The notes: generated by a model not told the origin, from the sequence alone. A stretch of DNA of 64,000 nt from Chloroflexia bacterium SDU3-3 (GCA_009268125.1 WBOU01000006.1:186001-250000), one strand, 5' to 3'. Positions 1 to 8,471 are shown, counted from the first letter of the stretch. Made by a program: numbers and translations.

Positions 1-64
1 CTTGGTTTCCGCTGCCGACGCCCAGCCCACGCCCGCCGCGCCGGAGGACGACCATGCAGCCTAG
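1..64 (+). CDS. C-terminal end of an upstream CDS (partial)
   Basis: A frame open from the window edge runs through Ala/Pro/Asp codons to TAG at 62-64 and overlaps the ATG at 54 by 11 bases, as expected for translationally coupled neighbours. Only about 20 residues are visible and no family can be assigned. The Ala/Pro-rich acidic tail is all that can be described. Confidence 0.3.
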   Translation, partial: LVSAADAQPTPAAPEDDHAA

Positions 65-389
65 GCAGCATGAGCTACGCGAGCTGCTGCCGGGCACGCT
101 GGGCGGGCTGGCGCTGGCCACGCGGCGCGGCGCGGCCCACCTGGCGGGCATCGGCCACGTGGGCGGGCTGCACACCGCCCAGCGCTACGGCGCGGCGTAC
201 ATGCGCGAGCTAGGCCGCAAGGGCGCGCATGAGCGCTGGCGGCGCGCCCGCCAGCCGCGCACGGTCGAGGAGCACGCCACCGGCCAGCTCATCGCCGTCT
301 ACCGCCGCGTGTGCTACCGCCGCCCGCGCAGCCGCGCCCGCCGCCCGCAGCCGGTCTTCATCCTCCTCTGGGAACCCGAACAGGATTAG
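54..389 (+). CDS. Small basic protein with Gly-rich KGG-like motif, unknown function
   Basis: This 111-residue protein has a central stretch (roughly residues 28-60) of the form GG-x-T-A-x-R-Y-G followed by ELGRKGAHERW. It resembles the short glycine/arginine KGG-type motifs of small stress and plasmid-borne bacterial proteins. The C-terminal third is Arg-rich. It starts inside the end of the preceding reading frame and ends three bases before the primase start, so it is probably in the same replication operon. No catalytic motif is seen. A DNA-binding accessory role is possible but is only inferred from charge and position. Confidence 0.5.
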   Translation: MQPRQHELRELLPGTLGGLALATRRGAAHLAGIGHVGGLHTAQRYGAAYMRELGRKGAHERWRRARQPRTVEEHATGQLIAVYRRVCYRRPRSRARRPQPVFILLWEPEQD

Positions 390-392
390 CGC

Positions 393-3122
393 ATGCGACA
401 GAACAGCTTCGATACCTATGAGATCGCCCAAGGCTATACCGCTGCGGGGTTAAGTGTCATCCCGATCCTGCGCGGCACCAAGGCCCCACATCCTGAGCTG
501 CTGCCCAAAGAATGGGATGACGAGAAGCAGCAGCCCAGGGCCACATGGAAACCCTTCCAAGAGCGCCGCGCCTACCCCCAAGAGCTGAAGCGCTGGTTTA
601 GCGGCACGGATGCGGGCATCGGCATCGTGGGCGGCGCGGTGAGCGGGGGCCTGGTGGTGATCGACCTGGAAAGCGTGGCCCTGGCCGACCAGTGGCGCGC
701 GATCGCCGCCGACCTGGTGAGCGCCGATCTGCTCGACCGGCTGCCCGTGGTGGCCACCGGCAAGGGCAAGCATGTGTACTTCCGCATGCCCGACCCCATC
801 GGCAACCGCAAACTGGCCAAGGTCGGCAAGACCATTTTGGCCGAGACACGCGGCGAGGGCGGCTATGTGCTGGCCCCGCCGTCTGTCCACCCCACCGGCG
901 CAATTTACGAATGGTGCGCCGGAGACCCCGACGCCATCCCCATGCTCACGCTGGCCGAGGCCACCGCGCTGATCGACGCGGCGCGGGCCTTGGCCCCCAC
1001 CACCGAGCACCCCAACAGTCAGGGCGCGGCCACCGGCGACGGGCGCAGCGTGATCGACACCTTCAACCAGCGCCGCACGATTGCCGAGATCCTGACCGCC
1101 CACGGCTACCAGGCCGAGCGCGGCGGGCGCTTCATCCGCCCTGGCGGCGAGCGTTCGAGCGTGGTCATTCACGAGGGGCGCAGCACGCACTACAACCCCA
1201 CCGACACGCTCTACAGCGAGGCCCCAGGCGGTGGCTTGCATAGCCACTCGCCCTTTAGCGCGTGGTGCCAGCTGGCCCACGGCGGCGATCTCAAAACGGC
1301 CGTGCGGGCCGCTGCGGCGGAGCTGGGCATCAGCCGCCCGCCGCCCAGCCCTGCGGCGCTCTTGGAGCAAGGCAGGCGCTGGGGCGGGATGGAGCAGGAG
1401 AACACCAGTTGGCCCTACTTCCTGCACGAGGGCGGCATGTGGATGGAGCGCACCGACCGTGACGGCGGGCCAAAAGCGCCGCTGATGATGACCAACTGGA
1501 CGGCGCAGATCGTGGCCGAGGTCGCCCAGCACGATGGGGAAAACTGTACCGAGTTCTACCGCATCACGGCGCGCTGTGGGGCCAAGGCCCGCACGCTTGA
1601 GATGGAGTGCAGCGAGTACGAGGGCGAGGCCGCGCTGGGGCGGATCGTCGCTTCCCTGGGGGCAAAGGCGCGGGTCAACCCCGCCGCGCAGTCGCGCTAC
1701 ATCCTCGACGCGATCAAGAGCCTTTCCACCGACCTGACCGAACAGGTGATCCACAACCACACCGGCTGGGTCGACGGCCAATTTCTGCTGCAAAACGGCG
1801 CGGTGAGCGCGGCGGGCTGGCAGGGCGCGGCGGGCGACAGCCCCAACCGCGCCCACCTGCCGCAGCGGATCGAGCGCTACCGCCTGAACCCGCCCAGCGA
1901 CGCCAGCATGGTGGACGCCATGCGCCTGTTTGATGACCTGCTGCAGCTTGCGCCCAGCGCGGTGATGGTGCCCTTGGTCGGCGCGGTGCTGCTCTCGCCC
2001 ATCCTCACCCAGCTGGAGACCGCCGCGCCCATGGTGCATGTCTACGGCCCGACGGGCTGCCACAAGACTAGCATCTCATGTGCGGCGCTCTCGCTGTGGG
2101 GCGACTTCATGCCCGCCCACCCCACCGACACATGGACGAGCACGGCCAACAGCATCCAGCAGCTTGGCTGGCATCTCAAAGATGTGCCCATGATCCTGGA
2201 TGACTACAAGGCCGCAAACGTGCAGCCCAAGCATGTGACCTTCCTGCTGCAGAACTACGGCGACGGCATGGCGCGCGGGCGGCTCGACGCCAACAGCAAC
2301 GCGCGGGCGGTCTTCCCCGTCCGGGCGGTGCTGATCTCCTCGGGTGAGGATCAGCCCGAGGGCGAGGCCTCGACGCTGGCCCGCATCCTCTCGGTGCCGC
2401 TCCAGCGCGGGTCGGTCGACCGCGACCGGCTCACCACGCTGCAGCACGAGGCGCGGCTGCTGCACCACATCACCATGGGCTACCTGCAGTGGCTGGCCGT
2501 GCACCAGGCCGACCTCGTGGAAACCAACAAAGAGGCGTTCAAGCAGACCCGTGCGGCCATCCTGGCCACGCTGGAGCAGACCGAGCACGCCACCAACGCG
2601 GGGCGCGTCGCGGGGAATGTGGCCGCGCTGTTTGTGGCCTGGGAGATGTTCACGCGCTTTCTGAAGGGCGGCAAGCTCTGGAGCGAGACGCAGATCAGCA
2701 GCTGGATCAAGACATGCAAATACGAGCTGCTGGCACTGGCCAAGCAGCAGATCCAGCTCACCACCAACGAGCGCTATAGCCAGCTGTTCCTCGAAAGCCT
2801 GCGCGGGCTGCTGGCCAGCGGGCGCGGCTACATCGTCAACCTCGAAGGCGAGGCGCAGCCGGAGATGGCCACCAGCCAGATCCTGCTCGGCGCACGCGAC
2901 CGGCAAGGGGTCTACCTGATCTGCAACGTGGCCTATGACGAGATCGCGCGCCTGCACCGCAGCGCGGGCCGCACGTTTGGGGCATCACAGCGGGCCGTCT
3001 CGCAGCTGCTCGATCAGGATGGGCTCTTATGCTCGAAGGAGGCCCCATCACTGTGTATGCACAAGCGGATCAACGGCACGAGGCCCACATGTTGGCACCT
3101 TCCGGCGGATATTTTCGACTGA
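393..3122 (+). CDS. Bifunctional primase-polymerase / helicase replication protein
   Basis: This 909-residue protein is probably the element's replication initiator. The N-terminal Prim-Pol domain (about residues 8-200) shows GIGIVGG, the metal-binding VVIDLE motif (D91, E93), a GKGKHVYF segment near 135 and GGYVLAPPSVHP near 170, all typical of the D5-associated Prim-Pol family. The C-terminal half carries a DUF927-like helicase core with Walker A GPTGCHKTS near 551 and a Walker B MILDDY near 600. Prim-Pol/helicase fusions replicate many plasmids and AICEs. The ATG lies three bases after the stop of the small upstream gene. The iteron-like array follows directly downstream. Confidence 0.9.
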   Translation: MRQNSFDTYEIAQGYTAAGLSVIPILRGTKAPHPELLPKEWDDEKQQPRATWKPFQERRAYPQELKRWFSGTDAGIGIVGGAVSGGLVVIDLESVALADQWRAIAADLVSADLLDRLPVVATGKGKHVYFRMPDPIGNRKLAKVGKTILAETRGEGGYVLAPPSVHPTGAIYEWCAGDPDAIPMLTLAEATALIDAARALAPTTEHPNSQGAATGDGRSVIDTFNQRRTIAEILTAHGYQAERGGRFIRPGGERSSVVIHEGRSTHYNPTDTLYSEAPGGGLHSHSPFSAWCQLAHGGDLKTAVRAAAAELGISRPPPSPAALLEQGRRWGGMEQENTSWPYFLHEGGMWMERTDRDGGPKAPLMMTNWTAQIVAEVAQHDGENCTEFYRITARCGAKARTLEMECSEYEGEAALGRIVASLGAKARVNPAAQSRYILDAIKSLSTDLTEQVIHNHTGWVDGQFLLQNGAVSAAGWQGAAGDSPNRAHLPQRIERYRLNPPSDASMVDAMRLFDDLLQLAPSAVMVPLVGAVLLSPILTQLETAAPMVHVYGPTGCHKTSISCAALSLWGDFMPAHPTDTWTSTANSIQQLGWHLKDVPMILDDYKAANVQPKHVTFLLQNYGDGMARGRLDANSNARAVFPVRAVLISSGEDQPEGEASTLARILSVPLQRGSVDRDRLTTLQHEARLLHHITMGYLQWLAVHQADLVETNKEAFKQTRAAILATLEQTEHATNAGRVAGNVAALFVAWEMFTRFLKGGKLWSETQISSWIKTCKYELLALAKQQIQLTTNERYSQLFLESLRGLLASGRGYIVNLEGEAQPEMATSQILLGARDRQGVYLICNVAYDEIARLHRSAGRTFGASQRAVSQLLDQDGLLCSKEAPSLCMHKRINGTRPTCWHLPADIFD

Positions 3123-3144
3123 CGGAAGGGGGTGTATTCACAGA

Positions 3145-3434
3145 ACATGTGACACATGTGACAGCACCCCTTTTTGGCGCATCCCTATCACCAATCAGCT
3201 GTCACATGTTCGGCAAAAATTCATGTGACAAACATGTGACACATGTGACAACAGGCAAAAAAACGGGCATGTGTCACATGTTCATGGCCATGAGCTGTCA
3301 CATAAAGAAATGGCATCCCAATGGCCTAAAACGCCATTTTGCAATGGCCTGTCACATGAAGCAAAAATGAACATGTGACAGCTTCCGCCCGCTCTAGGAG
3401 CGGGTAAAACGCCAAGTGTCACATGTGTCACATG
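3145..3434. repeat. Iteron-like array: 12 CATGTGACA boxes in both orientations
   Basis: Forward boxes (CATGTGACA) lie at 3146, 3155, 3222, 3233, 3242 and 3372. Reverse boxes (TGTCACATG) lie at 3200, 3272, 3296 (8 of 9), 3350, 3417 and 3426. Three pairs abut with a 9-base period (3146/3155, 3233/3242, 3417/3426). The interval also has ATGGCC/GGCCAT words at 3284-3347 and is less GC-rich than its neighbours. It sits between two replication genes, which suggests an origin. By analogy with the TraB-recognised clt repeats of AICEs it could instead be a transfer site. The short reading frame across it is incidental. Confidence 0.85.
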
Positions 3435-3524
3435 AACTTTTTCATAGCACTAGGGGGGGGGCGGTGGAAAAACGCGAAAAACCATGGTGGACATGCCCCA
3501 CATACCGACAAAGGAGAAACCACA

Positions 3525-4421
3525 ATGCCCCAAGAGATGTACGACGCCGCCCTGTACTACTGGAATACCGGCATCAGCGTGCTGCCCATCCGCCCCGGCA
3601 CCAAACAGCCCTACGAGCGCGACATGGTACGCCGCTTCTCGCATAGCCACCCCACCACCGCGCAGCTGCGCGAATGGTTCCGAGAGGGAGATGCACAGAT
3701 CGGGATTGTGTGCGGCCCGATCAGCGGCGATCTGCTGGTGTTCGACTTCGAGCACCGCGCCGCTGCGGCCAGCTGGCTGGCGGCCACGGGCCTGGATACC
3801 GAACGCTTCCCCGTGGTGCACACCGCGCACGGCACCCATGTGTATGTCTGCACGGGGCATCAGCTCATGCACCAGACCCGCGCCACCCTGGCGGCGCTGG
3901 ATGGCGTCATCCAGGTCGAGACGCGCGGCGCGGGCGGGTATGTCCTGGCCCCGCCGTCGCTGCACCCCAGCGGCGCGCGCTATGAGCTGGTGTCGGGGGT
4001 GATCAGCCGCTACCAAATCCCGATTCTTGACGACGCGGAGGCCGAGCAGCTGATCAGCCAGGCGCAGCAGCTGGGCACGCCGGTGGCCGTGCCGGTGGTG
4101 CCGACCCATCCCGCCACGCCCTACGCGACCGCCGACGCGTGGCCGCTGGGCATCCCCAAGCACGCCCAGCACGTGCGGCAGATCGGGGATTACTGGCTGT
4201 GGGAGTTTGGCGGGGGCGTGCTGTGCCTGGGCGCGGTGGGGCCGACGGGCGAGATCGGGCCATCCATCCGCCTGGGCCACTCGCTTGGGGCCTTCCTGGA
4301 AGACCTCGACCAGCACCGTGAGCGCTTGCGCCAGGCCATCGCCGAGGAGCAGGCCCGCGAGGCCGCCTACCAATACTATGTTGAGGGGTTGCGGGAACGG
4401 TGGGATGAGGATGAAGACTAG
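3525..4421 (+). CDS. Stand-alone primase-polymerase domain protein
   Basis: This 298-residue protein has a Prim-Pol domain at about residues 5-175: GTKQPY, QIGIVCGPISGDLLVFDFE (D74, E76 as the metal motif), AHGTHVYV and GGYVLAPPSLHPSG. It has no helicase domain. Residues 190-298 are a separate region without a recognised motif. I chose the ATG at 3525 rather than an upstream one because GGAG lies about 9 bases before it and the upstream codons run through the iteron array and a nine-G tract. It is a paralogue of the N-terminus of the upstream replication protein. It may be a primer synthase or a spare origin-binding factor. Confidence 0.85.
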   Translation: MPQEMYDAALYYWNTGISVLPIRPGTKQPYERDMVRRFSHSHPTTAQLREWFREGDAQIGIVCGPISGDLLVFDFEHRAAAASWLAATGLDTERFPVVHTAHGTHVYVCTGHQLMHQTRATLAALDGVIQVETRGAGGYVLAPPSLHPSGARYELVSGVISRYQIPILDDAEAEQLISQAQQLGTPVAVPVVPTHPATPYATADAWPLGIPKHAQHVRQIGDYWLWEFGGGVLCLGAVGPTGEIGPSIRLGHSLGAFLEDLDQHRERLRQAIAEEQAREAAYQYYVEGLRERWDEDED

Positions 4422-4437
4422 CCCCAACAAACAAGTA

Positions 4438-4491
4438 TGGCGCGGTGTTCCCCGCACCGCGCCACGTGGCGGGAAGTGAGCCACCCGCCAC
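4438..4491 (+). terminator. Two tandem stem-loops
   Basis: Arms TGGCGCGGTG (4438-4447) and CACCGCGCCA (4455-4464) form a perfect 10-bp stem. A second stem pairs GTGGCGGG (4466-4473) with CCCGCCAC (4484-4491). Neither is followed by a clear T tract, so termination is likely but not certain. Confidence 0.45.
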
Positions 4492-4522
4492 CCAATATCA
4501 TAACAGAAAGTGAGCCTAGCCC

Positions 4523-5470
4523 ATGTCAATCATCAAAACCACGCCTACGACGGAGGCCGCCAGCGGGGCCGACCTGCTCCAGCTGGACGCCGCGCTGTTG
4601 GAGACGCCCGCCGCCAAGCGGGCCTTGCAGGTCGGCCTCTTGCAGGCCAAGCGCGAGGCCCTGGCCAGCGCGGGGGTGCTGGCCCGCTGCGGTCGCCCGC
4701 TGCTCATCGCCGTGATCGCGGTGTCCTTCCTGCATATCTGGGATACCATCGCCTTGGTGAAGCCCACATGGGTGGGCGAGCTGCAACTGCCCGCCGCGCT
4801 GTACCACGCCACGGCGGGGGCCTTCACCCTGGCGATTGATGCCGCCGCGTTCTACTGCGTGGCGGCGTCGGGCACCGCCGCGCTCGCCCTGGGGCCGCAG
4901 CGCCGCCGCTGGGGCGTGGGCTTCTTCATGCTGCTCACCTTCCTGCTCAACGCGGCCTATGTGGTGCGCTACGCCCCCGCGCTGGATGCGGCCATCCGCA
5001 CCGGCGTGCTTCCGCTGCTCGATGTGCTCTTTGCCTTCCTGCTTCCGGCCTTTATCCCCGTGGCGGTTGTGTCCGTCGAGGGGGCCGCACAGCGGGTCGA
5101 GCTGGCCCGCCTGCGCCTCTTGGTTGAGACGACAGCCCTTGAGGAGCTGATACAAAGCCCCGTGAAGCTCGGAGGCCAAAAGCCCCAAAAAGCATCCCAA
5201 AGCATTTTGGGGGAAACAGCGCGGCTCTCCGTGGGGGCATCCGTCGAGGCGCTGGGGGAAGCGGTCGCGGGGGCATTGTCCCCAGGCCGCCCGCGTTACG
5301 CCCTGGCCGACCTGGTGGCTCACCTGCCCATCGGTGAGCGCCGCACCCGCCACGAACTGCAACAGGCCCTTGGCTGTGGGGAAAGCACCCTTGATCGGCT
5401 GCTGGCTGAGGCCGTGACCGCTGGCCAGGTCGAACGGGCGGGCAGGGGGATGTATCAGGTAAAGGGGTAA
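4523..5470 (+). CDS. Multi-pass membrane protein with C-terminal winged-helix domain
   Basis: This 315-residue protein has four hydrophobic segments at about residues 55-75, 90-118, 124-146 and 155-185. Then comes a Glu/Arg-rich helical linker and a helix-turn-helix-like C-terminus (258-315) around RRTRHELQQALGCGESTLDR. This suggests a membrane-bound DNA-binding protein. The winged-helix-coding part is duplicated downstream at 7234-7407, where it joins unrelated sequence. It precedes the cargo region and ends just before a hairpin. The ribosome-binding site is weak. The function is unknown; a sensor-regulator or a membrane anchor for the element's DNA are both possible. Confidence 0.75.
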   Translation: MSIIKTTPTTEAASGADLLQLDAALLETPAAKRALQVGLLQAKREALASAGVLARCGRPLLIAVIAVSFLHIWDTIALVKPTWVGELQLPAALYHATAGAFTLAIDAAAFYCVAASGTAALALGPQRRRWGVGFFMLLTFLLNAAYVVRYAPALDAAIRTGVLPLLDVLFAFLLPAFIPVAVVSVEGAAQRVELARLRLLVETTALEELIQSPVKLGGQKPQKASQSILGETARLSVGASVEALGEAVAGALSPGRPRYALADLVAHLPIGERRTRHELQQALGCGESTLDRLLAEAVTAGQVERAGRGMYQVKG

Positions 5471-5481
5471 CAGCTATATGC

Positions 5482-5513
5482 AAGCCTGCCGCCCCAAGTG
5501 GGGTGGCAGGCCT
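5482..5513 (+). terminator. Stem-loop after membrane/winged-helix gene
   Basis: Arms around AGCCTGCCGCCCC (5483-5495) and GGGGTGGCAGGCCT (5500-5513) pair with one weak position and an AAGT loop. There is no T tract on the plus strand. Related stems occur at 7418-7451 and 9926-9958. Confidence 0.55.
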
Positions 5514-5526
5514 GTACATGGAGATC

Positions 5527-5555
5527 TTGCATGTGGTATTAGAATCGGCTATACT
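5527..5555 (+). promoter_or_regulatory. Cargo promoter A
   Basis: TTGCAT (5527-5532), a 17-base spacer and TATACT (5550-5555) form a sigma70-type promoter. Both hexamers and the spacing recur exactly at 7464-7492 although the spacer has drifted. That supports function. It would drive the gene at 5676. Confidence 0.7.
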
Positions 5556-5675
5556 CAATTATCAAGTTTCTTGCTTTACTTCAAGTTCAATTCTTATCAA
5601 GCAAGAATAATTTCACAATATTATTTATGATCACATAATTCATCCCTAGTTTTATTTACATTCAGGAGTAAAGTT

Positions 5676-7040
5676 ATGTCAGTTATGGCATTCAACCCAT
5701 TTTTGAAAAGTATCGATGAAATAGATGTAGACGATCTGAGTAAATTGAGGAGTATTGCAGAGGGTTGGTATATAGAATATAAAAGCCAGGTTGTTCCGAA
5801 TCAAAATATAGCTAAATCGCTCTCAGCATTTGCTAATCACTTTGGCGGTTGGATATTTTACGGTGTAGAAGGTGAGAAAGGAGGAGGTAATGTAGCTGTG
5901 GCTTTTCCTGGATTATCTCAATCTGATACGTCCAAGATGATTGAAAATATAAGAAATGCTGCTAAGGATAGCATATCTCCACCACCATATTATGAATCCA
6001 AAGTCATACAAGGGCCTAGTGATCTATTAGGATTACAAAGTGATAAATATATAATTATAGTTCGTATACCGAGCGGTACTCACCTGCCATATATAACTGA
6101 CGGTCGAATATATAGACGTATAGCTGATTCCTCAGACCCTAAAAAGGAAACAGATCGCGTCGTATTAGATGACTTATGGAGGCAACGCGAAAAGCGTGAA
6201 CGGTTTATATTAGATAGATTAGATGAAATGCCGCATATATCTAAGGGTGAAGAAGATGATATATTTATGCACTTATTCTTATTAAATGGTTTAGATGATA
6301 GTTTTAATAATAATGGGTTTGGTTTTGATAAATTCGTAGATGTAATGTCAGGATCAGAAGACGGCTACTCTATTAAATTTGATAACTTTTTTTCAGATTC
6401 AGATGGCTTTGTTGCGAGATATATAGGTAATAATGATCCATATAACATGAGTATGACTTGGAAATATTTCTATGATGGTTCCAGTATTGTAAGTTTCAGA
6501 TTAAGACACTACGATTGGAATGATTTCAATGAATACAGACACAATGAAGATGCAAGATTACTTGAATACGAGTATGGAAGTTCCTTATTAGATATAGCTA
6601 ACCTAAAAAACCATAAGTATATTAAATTTATAGACGTAAATCTAGTTATATTGGTAGTTTTAACATTCATAAATAAACATTTAAGGTTAATGTCGGAAAA
6701 AGGGGATTTAAGGCATTTCTATGCTAAGGCATATCTGAATAATATATGGAGAACAACTCCTTATATAGATATTAAAGAATATTTAGATTTTGTAGATAGA
6801 CATAATTTCCCAATACTTCAGCGTGAAGATCAATTTGCTCCACCAGGAAAGGATTTACAGGACTTTGTAATAATTAACCCAGATTGGGATATCAAGGATC
6901 CTTTGATATTTCAGTTTTCTAATTCAGCCGTGTTATTGAAGTACATAGTAAACGCTTTAGGATTGCCTGATAGTGTTGTATTTTTAAGCAATGATTGGAT
7001 TAATGCAATAAGAAGATGTAGAGATATTATACAAGGGTAA
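5676..7040 (+). CDS. Schlafen AlbA_2-domain protein (cargo, putative defence)
   Basis: This 454-residue protein carries an N-terminal AlbA_2/Schlafen-type domain. Residues 29-36 contain AEGWYIEYKSQ with E29, E34 and K36, followed by a conserved AFANHFGGWIFYGVEG segment near 51-66 and later IPSGTHLPY and GRIYRR. The remaining 280 residues are unrecognised. AlbA_2 proteins include nucleases and regulators in phage-defence contexts, so an abortive-infection role is plausible but unproven. AGGAG lies eight bases before ATG 5676. The gene is strikingly AT-rich against a GC-rich element, indicating separate acquisition. It is alone in its module, between flank repeat L and the AT-rich hairpin at 7070-7110. 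Confidence 0.75.
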   Translation: MSVMAFNPFLKSIDEIDVDDLSKLRSIAEGWYIEYKSQVVPNQNIAKSLSAFANHFGGWIFYGVEGEKGGGNVAVAFPGLSQSDTSKMIENIRNAAKDSISPPPYYESKVIQGPSDLLGLQSDKYIIIVRIPSGTHLPYITDGRIYRRIADSSDPKKETDRVVLDDLWRQREKRERFILDRLDEMPHISKGEEDDIFMHLFLLNGLDDSFNNNGFGFDKFVDVMSGSEDGYSIKFDNFFSDSDGFVARYIGNNDPYNMSMTWKYFYDGSSIVSFRLRHYDWNDFNEYRHNEDARLLEYEYGSSLLDIANLKNHKYIKFIDVNLVILVVLTFINKHLRLMSEKGDLRHFYAKAYLNNIWRTTPYIDIKEYLDFVDRHNFPILQREDQFAPPGKDLQDFVIINPDWDIKDPLIFQFSNSAVLLKYIVNALGLPDSVVFLSNDWINAIRRCRDIIQG

Positions 7041-7069
7041 TTTGTAGTATATTGTGCTTATATGTGTAA

Positions 7070-7110
7070 TATATAGTCCCGCCGCCCTTGATAGGTAGCG
7101 GGGCTATATA
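7070..7110 (+). terminator. Stem-loop ending cargo module A
   Basis: Left arm TATATAGTCCCGC (7070-7082) pairs with GCGGGGCTATATA (7098-7110), 13 positions with one G-T pair. It separates the convergent Schlafen gene and the gene remnant at 7111. Confidence 0.6.
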
Positions 7111-7224
7111 TTATGCTCCCTCTGGCGTCTCTTCTTTTGCTTTCTCCTCCTCGCTCTTCTCCTCCTCGCTGGCCTTGGCTATCTCCTGGTGGAACAGCGC
7201 AGCGGCCAGCGAGGTGGGGTCGGT
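7111..7224 (-). pseudogene. Truncated copy of the 56-residue acidic protein gene
   Basis: On the minus strand the frame reads TDPTSLAAALFHQEIAKASEEEKSEEEKAKEE and then stops at 7111-7113. This matches the C-terminal two-thirds of the intact protein encoded at 9964-10134 (TDPNSLAAALFHQEIAKASE). The first 20 residues and the start codon are missing. Similarity to the intact gene stops at 7224, where the copied winged-helix fragment begins within about ten bases. Confidence 0.85.
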
Positions 7225-7233
7225 ATATCCTAC

Positions 7234-7407
7234 TACGCCCTAGCCGACTTGCTAGCCCACCTGCCCACGGGCGAGCGCCGCACCCGCCACGAGCTGCAAC
7301 AGGCCCTTGGCTGCGGGGATTCCACCCTTGATCGGCTGCTGGCCGAGGCCGTGAGCGCTGGCCAGGTCGAGCGGGCGGGGCGGGGGATGTATCAGGCGAA
7401 GGGGTAG
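7234..7407 (+). pseudogene. Duplicated 3' fragment of the membrane/winged-helix gene
   Basis: The frame encodes the last 57 residues of the protein at 4523-5470 (YALADLLAHLPTGERRTRHE and onward to the stop) with a few substitutions. The membrane part is absent and the upstream codons come from the reversed remnant of another gene. It may still make a small winged-helix peptide from an ATG at 7189. Without a visible ribosome-binding site I treat it as a recombination scar. Confidence 0.8.
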
Positions 7408-7417
7408 CAGCTACGCG

Positions 7418-7454
7418 CAGGCCCGCCGCCCTAGCTAGGGCGGCGGGCCTGTTT
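7418..7454 (+). terminator. Perfect 34-base palindrome followed by T tract
   Basis: CAGGCCCGCCGCCCTAG (7418-7434) is immediately followed by its exact reverse complement (7435-7451), then TTT. Folded as RNA it gives a long stem. It is the flank-L counterpart of the hairpin at 5482-5513, and the arm core is shared with 9926-9958. Confidence 0.7.
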
Positions 7455-7463
7455 AACATGATC

Positions 7464-7492
7464 TTGCATGCACTATTGAGATCGACTATACT
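7464..7492 (+). promoter_or_regulatory. Cargo promoter B
   Basis: TTGCAT (7464-7469), a 17-base spacer and TATACT (7487-7492) repeat the arrangement at 5527-5555. It would transcribe the two PIN genes. The AT-rich leader to the first start is about 140 bases. Confidence 0.7.
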
Positions 7493-7634
7493 CAAGTTGG
7501 TGAAAAGACTTCAGAAATAAGCTTATAGGGATTGAGACATCAACATGAACATTAGCTTGATTACTAGTAAATAGAAGGAAATCAAAGTTCAATGAATCTC
7601 AGATGTTAATACCGTATATTTGAAAGGAAACATA

Positions 7635-8471
7635 ATGACTAAGATATATATTGATACCAATATTTTTGCAAGCTTTTATCATTCCATGTCAGACAATTAC
7701 AGTGTATTAGACGAGCTTAATCAACACGTTAATTCATTAATATTCACAAAACAAACTTTAAATGAATTCTACAGAACAAGACTAAATGTCATAAAACAAG
7801 CAAAAGACAGTCTGAATAATAATATGAAAATAAAATCATTTAGTTCTTCGATATTAAATAAAAATAATGATTTTATTGAGTTGAATAGTATTAAAAATAC
7901 ATTTTCAAGAAAATTAGCAGATGTAAATTCATACTTAGACTCAATATTAGATATAAAGAATGACAGCTTTGCTGATAAATTCTATCTTTTAACCAACAAT
8001 AATAATGTTTCAGTATTCCCCGTTACAAAAACTAATATTGAAGCAGCAAAAGACCGCAAAGCTTTGGGCAATCCCCCAACATCTAGCAACAAATACACCA
8101 TAGGTGACGAAGTAATATGGGAATCAATATTAGAAAATATAGATGACGATCTAATTATTGTAACAAGAGATAAAACATATATTGAAAACATTCATATACT
8201 TCAAGAGGAATTCATTAAAGTAACAGGGAAAAAGTTAATATCAGTAGAACAAAATATATCAAGTGCCTTGAGGAAAATAGGTGAAATACCATCTAATTCA
8301 TTAATAGTTGAGGAGGAGAATATTCGAGATGACGCTAATGTAAAACTAGGTGCTTCATTCTGTCCTATATGTAATCATTCATTAGTTACTATAGTCAATG
8401 ACGAAGGCAATGGAAAAATTACCATCGGCGTACAATGTGAGAATTGTATGTATACCAATTGGGTATTTTAA
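7635..8471 (+). CDS. PIN-domain (DUF4935-type) nuclease with C-terminal zinc ribbon
   Basis: This 278-residue protein has a PIN ribonuclease-like fold: IYIDTN near the N-terminus (D7), TLNEFYRT (E44), KALGNPPTS...TIGDEVIWESIL (D158, E159) and IIVTRDKTY (D179) supply the acidic metal-binding residues. The GNPP...GDEVIWE block is characteristic of DUF4935-type PIN proteins. Residues 243-271 form a zinc-ribbon-like CPIC...CENC with four cysteines, probably for RNA or partner binding. I chose ATG 7635 because AAGGAAA precedes it by four bases; an upstream TTG lacks a ribosome-binding site. The gene is AT-rich and followed after 86 bases by a second PIN gene. Confidence 0.8.
   Translation: MTKIYIDTNIFASFYHSMSDNYSVLDELNQHVNSLIFTKQTLNEFYRTRLNVIKQAKDSLNNNMKIKSFSSSILNKNNDFIELNSIKNTFSRKLADVNSYLDSILDIKNDSFADKFYLLTNNNNVSVFPVTKTNIEAAKDRKALGNPPTSSNKYTIGDEVIWESILENIDDDLIIVTRDKTYIENIHILQEEFIKVTGKKLISVEQNISSALRKIGEIPSNSLIVEEENIRDDANVKLGASFCPICNHSLVTIVNDEGNGKITIGVQCENCMYTNWVF

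Larger units (their letters stand above)
5297..5558. repeat. Left flank repeat L, copy 1 (partner 7234-7495)
   Basis: This 262-base segment covers the winged-helix 3' end of the membrane protein gene, the following hairpin and a promoter. It aligns without net gaps to 7234-7495. Conservation is strong in the coding part, in the hairpin arms and in both promoter hexamers. The unique AT-rich leaders begin directly after it in both copies. Confidence 0.9.
7234..7495. repeat. Left flank repeat L, copy 2
   Basis: Second copy of the 262-base flank (see 5297-5558). It starts at the junction with the truncated acidic-protein remnant and ends just after the TATACT hexamer. The stretch 7041-7634 between cargo genes holds only these flank remnants, the hairpins, the promoter and an AT-rich leader. 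Confidence 0.9.

Noticed and set aside
3029-3370. 113-residue frame across the iteron-like array
   Set aside because: Its codons are made by the repeated CATGTGACA words and it has no ribosome-binding site; the DNA repeats explain it.
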